A stretch of 35,398 nucleotides of DNA, taken from positions 1-35,398 of the forward strand of contig JAPDPR010000041.1 in the NCBI GenBank assembly GCA_034506335.1, in the 5' to 3' direction. This document shows, piece by piece, positions 1 through 6,581 of this stretch. The stretch comes from a candidate division KSB1 bacterium. GTDB lineage: Bacteria > Zhuqueibacterota > Zhuqueibacteria > JANLFK01 > Oleimicrobiaceae. The notes under the pieces were generated by a model. That model saw only the letters and a program-made list of their open reading frames with translations. It ran no database searches and had not been told where the DNA came from. Numbering within the stretch: the first letter of the stretch is position 1; every line of letters starts with the position of its first letter. The translations under genes and the position numbers were made by a program.

Positions 1-1178
1 ACCAACGTGTGGTATTTTGCCTCGGTGTCCCGCAGAATTCGCTCTGTGTTTTTCTGGCTGCTCAGGTCCGCGATAACAACCAGGGACATCCGGCGGCCAG
101 CGTGCTCTACGGGCGAAATAGTCACCAGGGCATCCATCTGTCGGCCATCGTGGCAGACAAGAACGCACTCGAATGCTTCGCGTTTTCCCTCGCGCCGCGC
201 GAGGCGTTGCTTGCTCGCAAAGAGTTTTCTATCCTCTTGACGGACCGCCTTCAGCAATGAGAGCCCGTGTATGTCTCCTGGGGCTGGTACGTAGCCGAAA
301 AGCATCTCAGAGGCCTTGTTCGCAAAAACTATCCTGTCGTCCTCGAGGAGGAGAGTGATATGGGGCAAAACCTCTGCCAAAGTGCGGAATTGTTGCTCGG
401 AGTGGCGGAGAGCGGCCTCAGCCTTGCGCTGGGCGGTAACATCGGTGAGGAAGCCGACTACGCCGGAGAGTTGGCCAGTATCGTCGCGCAAAGCATACGC
501 GCGTGCAACACACTCACCCTGGGAACCATCCTGGCGGCGGAATCTGCCCTCTTCAATAACGGCAAGACCGTTCGTCCTAAGGGTTTCCAGCACAGTCTCC
601 CGTTCGGAGGGTCTGGCATACAGGGAAACCCCCTTCTTTCCCACAAGCGCCTGGGGTGTGCTGTACCCAAACATCCGCGCCGTAGCATCGTTGGCAAGTA
701 CCACCTTGCCTGTACGGTCGGTAACAAGAATGGCCTCGGATGCCATATCAAAGAGGGCGCGGTACATGTCTTCACAAACGGCGGTCCCAGTTGTCCCCAC
801 AGGGGGTGCATAGCGCTGATGACAGGTGCCCTGGATGCCGATGATCTGCTCCCTCTCTCGCACTGGCCAGGCGTGGACAACCACCGGCACGCAGTCGTCG
901 CCCCTTCGGAGGAGGTCAAGCTGGATGGGGAGGTGTTCGCCGCCTCTCAACATTTGCTTGAAAGCCTCGTGGACGGCGTTCTTGTGTCGAGCAGAAACAA
1001 GTTGCTCCAGCGGGGTTCCAAGAAGTTCCTCGGTCCTGTAACCGAGCAGTGAGGCCAGCCACGGGTTGACGAAGCAAAACCGGCCTTTGCGATCCAGGGT
1101 GAAGATCCCCTCCTTAGCCTGCTCAGGGGCAAAGGAGGCCGCGCCTCCAAGACGGCTCGCGGTGCTGTTAATTGTCAT
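1..1178 (-). CDS. multi-PAS sensor protein, 3' end missing (runs off left edge)
   Basis: The minus-strand frame stays open from an ATG at 1178 to the window edge, giving 392 residues without a stop. An in-frame TAG lies five codons upstream, so this ATG is the only ATG start close to that stop. Three PAS domains are readable: about residues 20-120, 138-257 (ending in the typical DVTAQRKAEAAL linker) and 259-385. A fourth seems to begin at 386, with a DTEAKYHTL start. PAS repeats of this kind sense ligands, redox state or light and usually feed a C-terminal histidine kinase, GGDEF or PP2C domain; that output domain lies outside the window. No membrane segment is visible, so it is probably cytoplasmic. 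It has its own promoter and an unusually long leader. The family is sure; the output function is unknown. Confidence 0.88.
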   Translation of the reverse strand, partial: MTINSTASRLGGAASFAPEQAKEGIFTLDRKGRFCFVNPWLASLLGYRTEELLGTPLEQLVSARHKNAVHEAFKQMLRGGEHLPIQLDLLRRGDDCVPVVVHAWPVREREQIIGIQGTCHQRYAPPVGTTGTAVCEDMYRALFDMASEAILVTDRTGKVVLANDATARMFGYSTPQALVGKKGVSLYARPSERETVLETLRTNGLAVIEEGRFRRQDGSQGECVARAYALRDDTGQLSGVVGFLTDVTAQRKAEAALRHSEQQFRTLAEVLPHITLLLEDDRIVFANKASEMLFGYVPAPGDIHGLSLLKAVRQEDRKLFASKQRLARREGKREAFECVLVCHDGRQMDALVTISPVEHAGRRMSLVVIADLSSQKNTERILRDTEAKYHTL

Positions 1179-1541
1179 AGGTTCAGTCCCTGCCTAGTCT
1201 GAGAAAATCCCTTCGAGCGTCTCCCCGGGCCATAGAGCCGATACGGGCGTGAGGACGGTACCCCATGGCGGTTCCCCCTGCCTTCAGGGGAGAGCGTGCT
1301 CGAGCCGGCGTCAAGGACTGGACAGCCACACCAACGAGTTGGTTTCGTAGGCAACTGGTCGTTTCTCCTCGTTTTGGGTGCTTGGTAGCAAAGACCGCGC
1401 TCCCGTTCCTCATGTCAGTGGTCCGCCTCGAACGGCGTCTAAGGGTGCCCTCATCGGGCAACGGGCCATCGAAGATAGTGACGAGCAATCTGCTTGGAGG
1501 GTTACCCTGTTGCCCTGGGCTCCCTCTTCGTTCACGCGACC
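1179..1541 (-). promoter_or_regulatory. long structured 5' leader of the PAS sensor gene
   Basis: If the minus-strand promoter at 1548-1576 is used, about 360 nt of RNA precede the sensor ATG. The stretch holds several compact hairpins: a perfect 6-bp stem with a 4-nt loop at 1275-1290, a 5-bp stem at 1446-1460, a 4-bp stem at 1424-1437, and a palindrome at 1330-1343. I compared it by eye with RNase P, tmRNA, SRP RNA, cobalamin and cyclic-di-GMP riboswitches and found no match to their signature sequences. A weak basic reading frame (from an ATG near 1412, ending 1183) would stop 5 nt before the sensor ATG, but it looks non-coding. It may be a riboswitch, another cis element, or a separate small RNA. 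Confidence 0.4.
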
Positions 1542-1547
1542 TGCGTA

Positions 1548-1576
1548 AAATTAACACTTTCGGCAGGAAAAGTCAA
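1548..1576 (-). promoter_or_regulatory. sigma-70-type promoter for the PAS sensor
   Basis: On the minus strand: TTGACT, 17 bp, TAATTT. This is the same architecture as seven other promoters in the window. Transcription would start near 1541. Confidence 0.65.
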
Positions 1577-1679
1577 GGCGATTTCCACCGCAGGAGGAAA
1601 AAGCCAGGGGGCGGTGCCCGGTGCGTACCACCCCCAGGAGCAGACGGCCAGTCTCGCACCTTAAGGTCAAACAAAGTGC

Positions 1680-1708
1680 TTGATTTTCCACTCCTGGATT
1701 AGTAAATT
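1680..1708 (+). promoter_or_regulatory. promoter of tRNA-Leu
   Basis: TTGATT, 17 bp, TAAATT followed by TG. The -10 region therefore reads TAAATTTG, which fits the Bacteroidetes TAnnTTTG element. The expected start near 1715 is 15 nt before the tRNA. Confidence 0.7.
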
Positions 1709-1729
1709 TGAACGAAGAGTGGGGGCTAT

Positions 1730-1813
1730 GCCGAAGTGGTGAAACTGGCAGACGCGCACGGTTCAGGGCCGTGTGGGCTTACGCCCGTGGGGGTTCGACT
1801 CCCCCCTTCGGCA
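1730..1813 (+). tRNA. tRNA-Leu (anticodon CAG)
   Basis: An 84-nt cloverleaf. The acceptor arm GCCGAAG pairs with CTTCGGC, followed by discriminator A. The anticodon stem CACGG/CCGTG (1757-1773) encloses the loop TTCAGGG with anticodon CAG at 1764-1766. A long variable arm (GGGC-TTAC-GCCC) marks a class II tRNA, and the T arm has a GGGGG stem with TTCGACT. The CCA end is not encoded. It reads CUG codons. It is a single-gene unit with its own promoter and terminator. Confidence 0.97.
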
Positions 1814-1823
1814 CGCGGAGGGT

Positions 1824-1856
1824 AGCGGACGCTCGGTACTCGAGCGCCCGCTTTTT
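1824..1856 (+). terminator. intrinsic terminator of tRNA-Leu
   Basis: A 12-position stem (AGCGGACGCTCG against CGAGCGCCCGCT, one mismatch) is followed by five T. It begins 11 nt after the tRNA. Confidence 0.85.
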
Positions 1857-1957
1857 GTTTGCAATTGCCGCGAGCCGGATGAGAGTCACCACGGACAGCT
1901 TGGCCCATAGCTTCTTTGCTCGGGCCGGAGCTGCACACATGTGGAGTGCGGCTCTGT
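1857..1957. other. gene-free spacer
   Basis: This is the first part of the gene-free stretch between the tRNA and the kinase (1814-2561). I see no gene, repeat or structure in this 100-base portion. The remainder holds the repeat pair, the sigma-54 promoter, the short transcript and the kinase promoter listed separately. Confidence 0.5.
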
Positions 1958-2008
1958 GTTGCAAAAAAACGACACATCCGCCCATTGAGGTTGCAAAAAT
2001 GATACATC
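1958..2008 (+). promoter_or_regulatory. paired upstream activator-type sites (two direct repeats)
   Basis: Two copies of GTTGC-(A)n-yGAyACATC lie at 1958-1978 (seven A) and 1990-2008 (five A). Their starts are 32 nt apart and their ends 30 nt apart, close to three helical turns, so both would face the same side of the DNA. The first copy is also an imperfect inverted repeat (TGTGTTG, 8 nt, CGACACA). Relative to the expected sigma-54 start near 2103, the sites centre at roughly -136 and -104, the usual range for sites bound by NtrC-family activators. The natural candidate to bind here is the activator encoded at 3800-5200. Binding is inferred. Confidence 0.6.
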
Positions 2009-2075
2009 GCCCTAGGCCACTGATAACTGAGATTGCCTAAGTTGTTGTTTTAGCGAAATGATGCGCTAGTGCCGT

Positions 2076-2092
2076 TTGGCCCGCATATTGCA
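2076..2092 (+). promoter_or_regulatory. sigma-54 (-24/-12) promoter
   Basis: TTGGCCCGCATATTGCA matches the consensus YTGGCACGrNNNTTGCW at all but two of its specified positions. GG (2078-2079) and GC (2090-2091) are separated by exactly 10 nt, as sigma-54 holoenzyme needs. Transcription should start near 2103. Two phased repeats upstream and a sigma-54 activator gene downstream support it. Confidence 0.82.
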
Positions 2093-2102
2093 ATCTTTGT
2101 CA

Positions 2103-2263
2103 GCGCGATGGCGGGGAACGCGGGCAGGAGGGGACGGACCGGACCAGAAAAAACTGGATTAGGGGACGTCGGAGCTATCGAGCTCAGTGAGGGCAGGGCG
2201 ACGGCGGGCAATAAGGGGGGAGGCGGGTCCCTCAGCGCAGTGAGGACCCGCCTCTCGCTTTTT
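2103..2263 (+). ncRNA. candidate sigma-54-dependent small RNA, about 160 nt
   Basis: The interval runs from the expected sigma-54 start to the T-tract of a strong terminator. I find no plausible protein in it: the only overlapping forward frame begins before the promoter and reads through the terminator. Small hairpins are visible at about 2144-2157 (CCAG, six A, CTGG) and 2172-2185 (GAGCT, ATCG, AGCTC). The segment is purine-rich with ten GGA triplets, nine of them outside the 3' arm of the terminator stem. Because the kinase has its own promoter further down, the sigma-54 transcript probably ends here and is a separate RNA. Its targets are unknown. The alternative is a terminated leader that sometimes reads through into the kinase gene. 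Confidence 0.55.
2220..2263 (+). terminator. strong intrinsic terminator ending the sigma-54 transcript
   Basis: A perfect 11-bp GC-rich stem (2220-2230 with 2244-2254) can extend by three pairs after a bulge. After TCGC it is followed by five T (2259-2263). Confidence 0.9.
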
Positions 2264-2373
2264 GAGGGAAACAAGTACCTCTTGCGCCGTTAGCCACGAG
2301 GTCAGTTGCCCACCTATCCTGTGGCATTCCCGCCGCCCCTATGGGGCTCCTGACCCGATGCCGCAATTTCCAC

Positions 2374-2402
2374 TTGACTATTTCCCTTTGGTTGCGTATG
2401 TT
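2374..2402 (+). promoter_or_regulatory. promoter of the histidine kinase / regulator operon
   Basis: TTGACT, 17 bp, TATGTT, with an expected start near 2409. This leaves about 150 nt of leader. It also shows that the open frame upstream of the kinase is not coding. Confidence 0.65.
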
Positions 2403-2561
2403 CCGATGGGCCTAGCCTGTCAGCAGGCCGCCGGTTTTTCCCGCACGTCTGGGTCACTGGTCTATGAGCATCTCCAGAGTTTCCCAGGCGCAGGGGCTTC
2501 GCTTCGAACCCAATTCTTTGGCAGGCTGAAAGGGAGCAAGCTGAGCGGGCAGCACGCGAAG

Positions 2562-3803
2562 ATGATTCCGATGGCAGATTGGCAGGTAGGGGGAAGCACC
2601 CTGGGAGCATGGGGCACGGGGTCCATTTTTTTCCTCCTGGGGGCTGCGCCATCGTGGATGTGGCCCGGTTCTACGGTGGCGTTCGCGCTCTTGGCGGCAG
2701 GAGCAGTGGCAGGTTACTACGTAGGGCGCGCGTGTCACCGGCGCGAGATAGCGCGACTGGTGGCCGGGTTTCCGTGCGCCGCACTTGTGCTCGACTGGCA
2801 CGGCACGATCGTTCACTGCAACCGGGCCTCACTCCAGCGTATGGTGCCGGGAATCACCAATCCACAAGGGCTCGACTACCGGGAGGCTTTTCCGCCAGCG
2901 GTCGCAAAAGAGATCGGGGCTCTGCTGACCGAGACTGCGGCTGATGGTGGTCTGAAAACGGCAAGCGTAGACCATTTCATGGAGTTCTCCTCTGGCCAGG
3001 TGGGAAGGGTACGCGCCCTGACCCTTTCCGAGCGCCGCAGCGCACGATGCGCATACTTGGTCCTCATCGAGGACGCCACTGCGAGCGTGGAATTGCGGCG
3101 GGCACTTGATTGGGCGGCGCTCGCTCAGAATCTTGCCCACGAGATCAAGAATCCTCTGCACACCGTGCTGCTCACGCTGCAAAGGCTCCAGATTGCCTAC
3201 CGGGAGTCACATGCCCGCGAAAGCCAGACCCTTGACCGCTACGTGAATTCGGCCATCGAGGAGATAGAAAGGTTGCGGGACATCGCCAACGGGTTTCTTC
3301 GCTTCACCAGTTTGAAGCCGTCGCGTGTGGCGGTTATGGGAGCCCGGGCCCTGGTTGAGGCCGTGGAGCGTCAAGTGCGGCAGTGGCTGCCGCAAACGAT
3401 ACAGCTGCTAGTGGAGTGCGAAGAAGGGTTGCCAGACGTTCGTGTGGACATGGAAGGCATGCAACGACTGTTTTTCAACCTTTTTGACAACGCTGTCCGC
3501 GCGATGAGAGGCAAGGGCCGCATTTTCTTCCGCGCTAGCCTCACCCACTGGCTGGTCGTGGGTGAACCAGCGCGCAAGGAGTTTGTCACCATTGAGGTTG
3601 CCGACACCGGCTGTGGCATTCCAGAGGAACTTCTAGGCCGTGTTTTTGAACCCTATGTGTCCGGAAGAAAAGGTGGCACTGGGCTCGGGTTAAGCATTTG
3701 TCGTCACATTGCCAAGGAACATGGCGGTCGCTTGAGCATCCAAAGTAAAGTCGGCGTGGGTACCACCGTTCGGCTGGAACTGCCCGTCTACAGAACGCAG
3801 TGA
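2562..3803 (+). CDS. PAS-containing sensor histidine kinase
   Basis: This is a 413-residue membrane kinase of a two-component system. One or two hydrophobic segments lie at about residues 17-56, followed by a PAS domain at about 61-175. The H-box is LAHEIKNPLH with phospho-acceptor His193. The ATPase shows an N box (NLFDNA, Asn310), DTGCGIP at 348-354 and GTGLGL at 372-377, so all catalytic motifs are present. The open frame extends upstream to 2262, but that part overlaps a terminator and contains a promoter, so I start at ATG 2562 (ATG 2571 is possible). Its stop overlaps the GTG of the next gene by 4 nt, which implies translational coupling with its cognate regulator. The signal is unknown. 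The architecture is NtrB/AtoS/ZraS-like. Confidence 0.92.
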   Translation: MIPMADWQVGGSTLGAWGTGSIFFLLGAAPSWMWPGSTVAFALLAAGAVAGYYVGRACHRREIARLVAGFPCAALVLDWHGTIVHCNRASLQRMVPGITNPQGLDYREAFPPAVAKEIGALLTETAADGGLKTASVDHFMEFSSGQVGRVRALTLSERRSARCAYLVLIEDATASVELRRALDWAALAQNLAHEIKNPLHTVLLTLQRLQIAYRESHARESQTLDRYVNSAIEEIERLRDIANGFLRFTSLKPSRVAVMGARALVEAVERQVRQWLPQTIQLLVECEEGLPDVRVDMEGMQRLFFNLFDNAVRAMRGKGRIFFRASLTHWLVVGEPARKEFVTIEVADTGCGIPEELLGRVFEPYVSGRKGGTGLGLSICRHIAKEHGGRLSIQSKVGVGTTVRLELPVYRTQ

Positions 3804-5200
3804 CGCTCACCGCAATGCGAAAGGGACCTGCAGCGCACATTCTGGTGGTCGACGACGACCCCAAGCTGTTGGCCATCGTTGAGGATATCCTCATCCACGA
3901 AGGTTACAGAGTCTCTGTTGCAGCGAGCGCGGCTGAAGCACTCCGCCTCGCCGGCCAGGAAGATCCCGACCTGATTCTCCTCGACCTCTATATGCCGGGA
4001 GTGGACGGCACCGACTTACTGCGCCAGCTGGCGGCGATGGACAGCGCCCGTCCCATCATCGTAATTTCAGCCTACGGGGACATTCCCAAAGCGGTGGAAA
4101 GCATACAGCACGGTGCCAGTAACTTCTTGGAAAAACCCCTCCAGCTTCCGGTTCTCTTGCACCACGTTGAGGAGCAATTGCGCAGGGGAGAGGCCCTCCG
4201 CAAAACGGCCGCAAGTGCCGCGCAGTACTACGAGCGCTATGGCATGATCGGCACCAGCCAGCAAATGCGCATAGTCTATAGCCTCATTGACCGCGTGGCA
4301 CCGAGCGACGCCACAGTTCTCATTGTGGGAGAGACGGGCACCGGCAAAGAATTGGCTGCCAACGCCATCCACCGTCTCAGCAGGCGAGCTCACGGCCGGT
4401 TTGTTGTTGTCAACTGCTCTGCGTTTCCGGAGACCCTCCTTGAAAGCCAGCTTTTCGGACACAAGAAGGGAGCCTTTACGGGAGCGGTGCGCGACTACGA
4501 TGGTCTCTTCGTCTATGCAAACGGTGGGACGTTGTTCCTTGACGAGATCAGCAGCATGAGTGCAGGCGCTCAGGCCAAGGTGCTGCGTGCCTTGGAGACG
4601 GGCGATGTCCAGCCGGTGGGCAGCGAGTCGGTTCGCCAGGTCGACGTCCGCGTACTGGTCGCCAGCAATCGGAATCTTGAGGAAGAAGTAAGAGCGGGAC
4701 GGTTTCGCGAAGACCTCTTTTACCGACTCAACGTGGTGCGCATCCAGTTGCCACCGCTTCGAGAACGGAAAGAAGACATCCCCTTGTTGGTGGATCACTT
4801 CGTGGGGCAGTTTTGTACCGAGTTGCATAAGCCCAAATTGCACTTTACCCCGGCTGCGATGCGGGCGATGGTGGGTGCCTACTGGAGTGGCAATGTGAGG
4901 GAGCTACGCAACTTCTTGGAGCGGCTCGTGCTCTTGGCCGATGGCGACGTGGTGGACATCTCCCAGGTGCTACGTGCGCTTGGCTCGGACCAAGAAAATG
5001 GAGGACTTGGTTACGTTGGTTTGTCTCTCCGCGAGGCGAGAAGGAAGTTCGAACGGGATCTTATCAGGGCCACACTCATCGCCAATGGGTGGAGTATCAA
5101 TGCGGCCGCCAGGGAATTGGGTATTGAACGGACCAACCTTTATCGCAAGATGCGGCAGCTGGGTATCGATCAGGAGTTTCACGGAGAGCAAAGTATGTGA
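3800..5200 (+). CDS. sigma-54-dependent response regulator (NtrC/AtoC family)
   Basis: A 466-residue activator. The receiver domain (residues 13-130) has the acidic pocket D18-D20, phospho-acceptor D62 and Lys112. The AAA+ domain (150-380) has Walker A GETGTGKE (177-184), the sigma-54-contacting GAFTGA loop at 224-229 and Walker B with FLDE at 246-249. A Fis-type helix-turn-helix lies at 430-456. It should remodel sigma-54 RNA polymerase at promoters after phosphorylation by the upstream kinase. The only sigma-54 promoter I see in the window is at 2076, 1.7 kb upstream, with two repeat sites in front of it. The start is GTG 3800 through the 4-nt overlap with the kinase; ATG 3815 is an alternative. 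Neither has a clear Shine-Dalgarno sequence, consistent with coupling. Confidence 0.96.
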   Translation: MTLTAMRKGPAAHILVVDDDPKLLAIVEDILIHEGYRVSVAASAAEALRLAGQEDPDLILLDLYMPGVDGTDLLRQLAAMDSARPIIVISAYGDIPKAVESIQHGASNFLEKPLQLPVLLHHVEEQLRRGEALRKTAASAAQYYERYGMIGTSQQMRIVYSLIDRVAPSDATVLIVGETGTGKELAANAIHRLSRRAHGRFVVVNCSAFPETLLESQLFGHKKGAFTGAVRDYDGLFVYANGGTLFLDEISSMSAGAQAKVLRALETGDVQPVGSESVRQVDVRVLVASNRNLEEEVRAGRFREDLFYRLNVVRIQLPPLRERKEDIPLLVDHFVGQFCTELHKPKLHFTPAAMRAMVGAYWSGNVRELRNFLERLVLLADGDVVDISQVLRALGSDQENGGLGYVGLSLREARRKFERDLIRATLIANGWSINAAARELGIERTNLYRKMRQLGIDQEFHGEQSM

Positions 5201-5254
5201 GCGGAGGCGACGGTAGGAGGCGTCCGTTCCCCGCGCTCGAACGCTGAGGCACAC

Positions 5255-6358
5255 TTACTGCCGATGAGCACCCAGAGCAAGCAAGGCCTTTTTCCGCTCC
5301 AGGTAGTAGAGGTAGTTCTGCAAGGAAACGTCCGGTGGCACGCGGTGGTCGATGGTGGGAATGTAGCCCCCTTGCGCGACGAGCGGGACCAGGCTCGCGA
5401 GTTCTCGGTCGATGGCGGAAGGCCCAGCGATGAGCGCCAGTTTGTTCACACCCCCGATCAAGCGAACCCTGTCGCCAAACTGCTCACGGAGGAGCATAGG
5501 CGAGGTGTGAAGCGCTTCAATGGGGAACATCACATCGATCCCTGCCTCGAGCCACCCTGGGACCAACTCGTAGATTTTGCCGTCGCAGTCCACTGCGCTG
5601 TGCCTGATTCCGTGGGCTTGCAGTTCCTGGGTGACCTCGCGATAACGAGGAATCATCAGTTGGGAGAAGAGGCGGGGCGAAAGAAGAGGGCCGTGGTTGT
5701 AGCACATATCTTCCCACCACCAGGCGATGTCTATCGCCATGTCGGCAGTAATGTGGGTGCGCACCAGGTGAATGGTCAGGTGGACCAAATGGTCCATCAT
5801 CGAAGCAACCCATGCGGGTTCTTCCAGAAGGGCGATGCTCAGGTTTTCCACGCCCATCCAGTTGCGCAGCCAGCCATAAAGCGAACCGGCATCGAAACGC
5901 ACGGGCATGCCTTGTTGGTGCCTGGCATGTACGAACTCAACTAGTGAGCCGGTGACGCGGTCCTCACGGGTCCAGTCCAGACGCTCGCGCCGAAACACTT
6001 CCCAGTCGCGCTTGGAGGCAATCGGAAAGCGCAGGTAGCGAGGGATGCTCTCCCCTTCAGCCAGTTGCTCGTAAATGACGCCGTTCTCATCCTGGACGAT
6101 CTTTCGTCCTCCACCTTCGGAGAGAACGTGGCGAGGAAACGGAGGCCAAAGCCCATTGATCACTGGCACGAACTCAAGGGTCTCAATGCCTTCCAGACCG
6201 AAATACGATTCCACCTCCTGGGGGCTAATGAGATGGCGCGGCAGTCCTTCTGCGTGCCAACGGCGAATGGTCTCCTCCCAGTAACCGAATTCAAAGTTGG
6301 GAAGCCGGTCCAGTGGAGCATAGTCCAAGGCTGCCAGCAGCCGGTGACGGGTATCCAT
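5255..6358 (-). CDS. uroporphyrinogen-decarboxylase-like (URO-D superfamily) protein
   Basis: A 367-residue protein of the URO-D / methylcobamide:CoM methyltransferase superfamily (TIM barrel). It lacks the RQAGR substrate motif expected near the start of true HemE, so haem synthesis is unlikely. The C-terminal part has the GGVNK strand typical of the non-HemE group. It has no haem genes beside it and stands alone, divergent from the lipoprotein gene. Such proteins often act in methyl transfer or in sugar and aromatic catabolism; the substrate here cannot be told. The open frame reaches 6508, but ATG 6358 has a GAGGGAG Shine-Dalgarno sequence, starts with the family-typical DTRHRLLAAL, and lies downstream of the promoter at 6420-6448. 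Confidence 0.85.
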   Translation of the reverse strand: MDTRHRLLAALDYAPLDRLPNFEFGYWEETIRRWHAEGLPRHLISPQEVESYFGLEGIETLEFVPVINGLWPPFPRHVLSEGGGRKIVQDENGVIYEQLAEGESIPRYLRFPIASKRDWEVFRRERLDWTREDRVTGSLVEFVHARHQQGMPVRFDAGSLYGWLRNWMGVENLSIALLEEPAWVASMMDHLVHLTIHLVRTHITADMAIDIAWWWEDMCYNHGPLLSPRLFSQLMIPRYREVTQELQAHGIRHSAVDCDGKIYELVPGWLEAGIDVMFPIEALHTSPMLLREQFGDRVRLIGGVNKLALIAGPSAIDRELASLVPLVAQGGYIPTIDHRVPPDVSLQNYLYYLERKKALLALGAHRQ

Positions 6359-6419
6359 GGGTGCACGCTCCCTCGGGGCTAGGCGCAAGCATGTGACAGG
6401 GCTGTTGCTGCGCTCTCTA

Positions 6420-6448
6420 AATGTAGCAAACGATATGAGGAAAGACAA
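6420..6448 (-). promoter_or_regulatory. promoter of the URO-D-like gene
   Basis: On the minus strand: TTGTCT, 17 bp, TACATT. The expected start is near 6413, about 55 nt before the ATG at 6358. It belongs to the same TTGACT-17-TAnnTT class as the others. Confidence 0.6.
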
Positions 6449-6581
6449 GGACTTCTTAGCCAACGGAATGGCTGTCGGGGCGGGTAGCAGTTGCTGGCTC
6501 GGAGTCATCGCGTCTGGTGCGGTTGAGGCCGTGGATCGAGACGCACGGTGTCATGCGCAAGCCGGACTGCCTCCGAGCGGC

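Noticed and set aside
267..1052. Forward open frame of 261 codons
   Set aside because: It is antisense to the PAS sensor, whose minus-strand frame has clear PAS motifs.
1183..1412. Possible upstream peptide in the PAS leader
   Set aside because: The stop is close to the sensor ATG, but the sequence is Arg-rich, its Shine-Dalgarno sequence is poor, and the region looks like structured RNA.
1179..1541. RNase P RNA, tmRNA, SRP RNA or a cobalamin or cyclic-di-GMP riboswitch
   Set aside because: The size suited the first two, but none of the signature sequences of these RNAs is present.
1265..1702. Forward frame of 145 codons before the tRNA
   Set aside because: It runs through the tRNA promoter and across the minus-strand promoter, and has no recognisable domain.
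2069..2293. 74-codon frame over the sigma-54 transcript
   Set aside because: It starts upstream of the promoter core and reads through the terminator; the composition is Gly/Arg-rich.
2262..2561. 100-residue N-terminal extension of the histidine kinase
   Set aside because: It overlaps the terminator T-tract, contains a good promoter at 2374-2402, and has no kinase-like sequence.
4067..4843. Minus-strand open frame of 258 codons
   Set aside because: It is a shadow of the sigma-54 activator; the plus strand has all catalytic motifs.
5255..6358. True HemE uroporphyrinogen decarboxylase
   Set aside because: The N-terminal RQAGR motif is absent and no haem genes are near.
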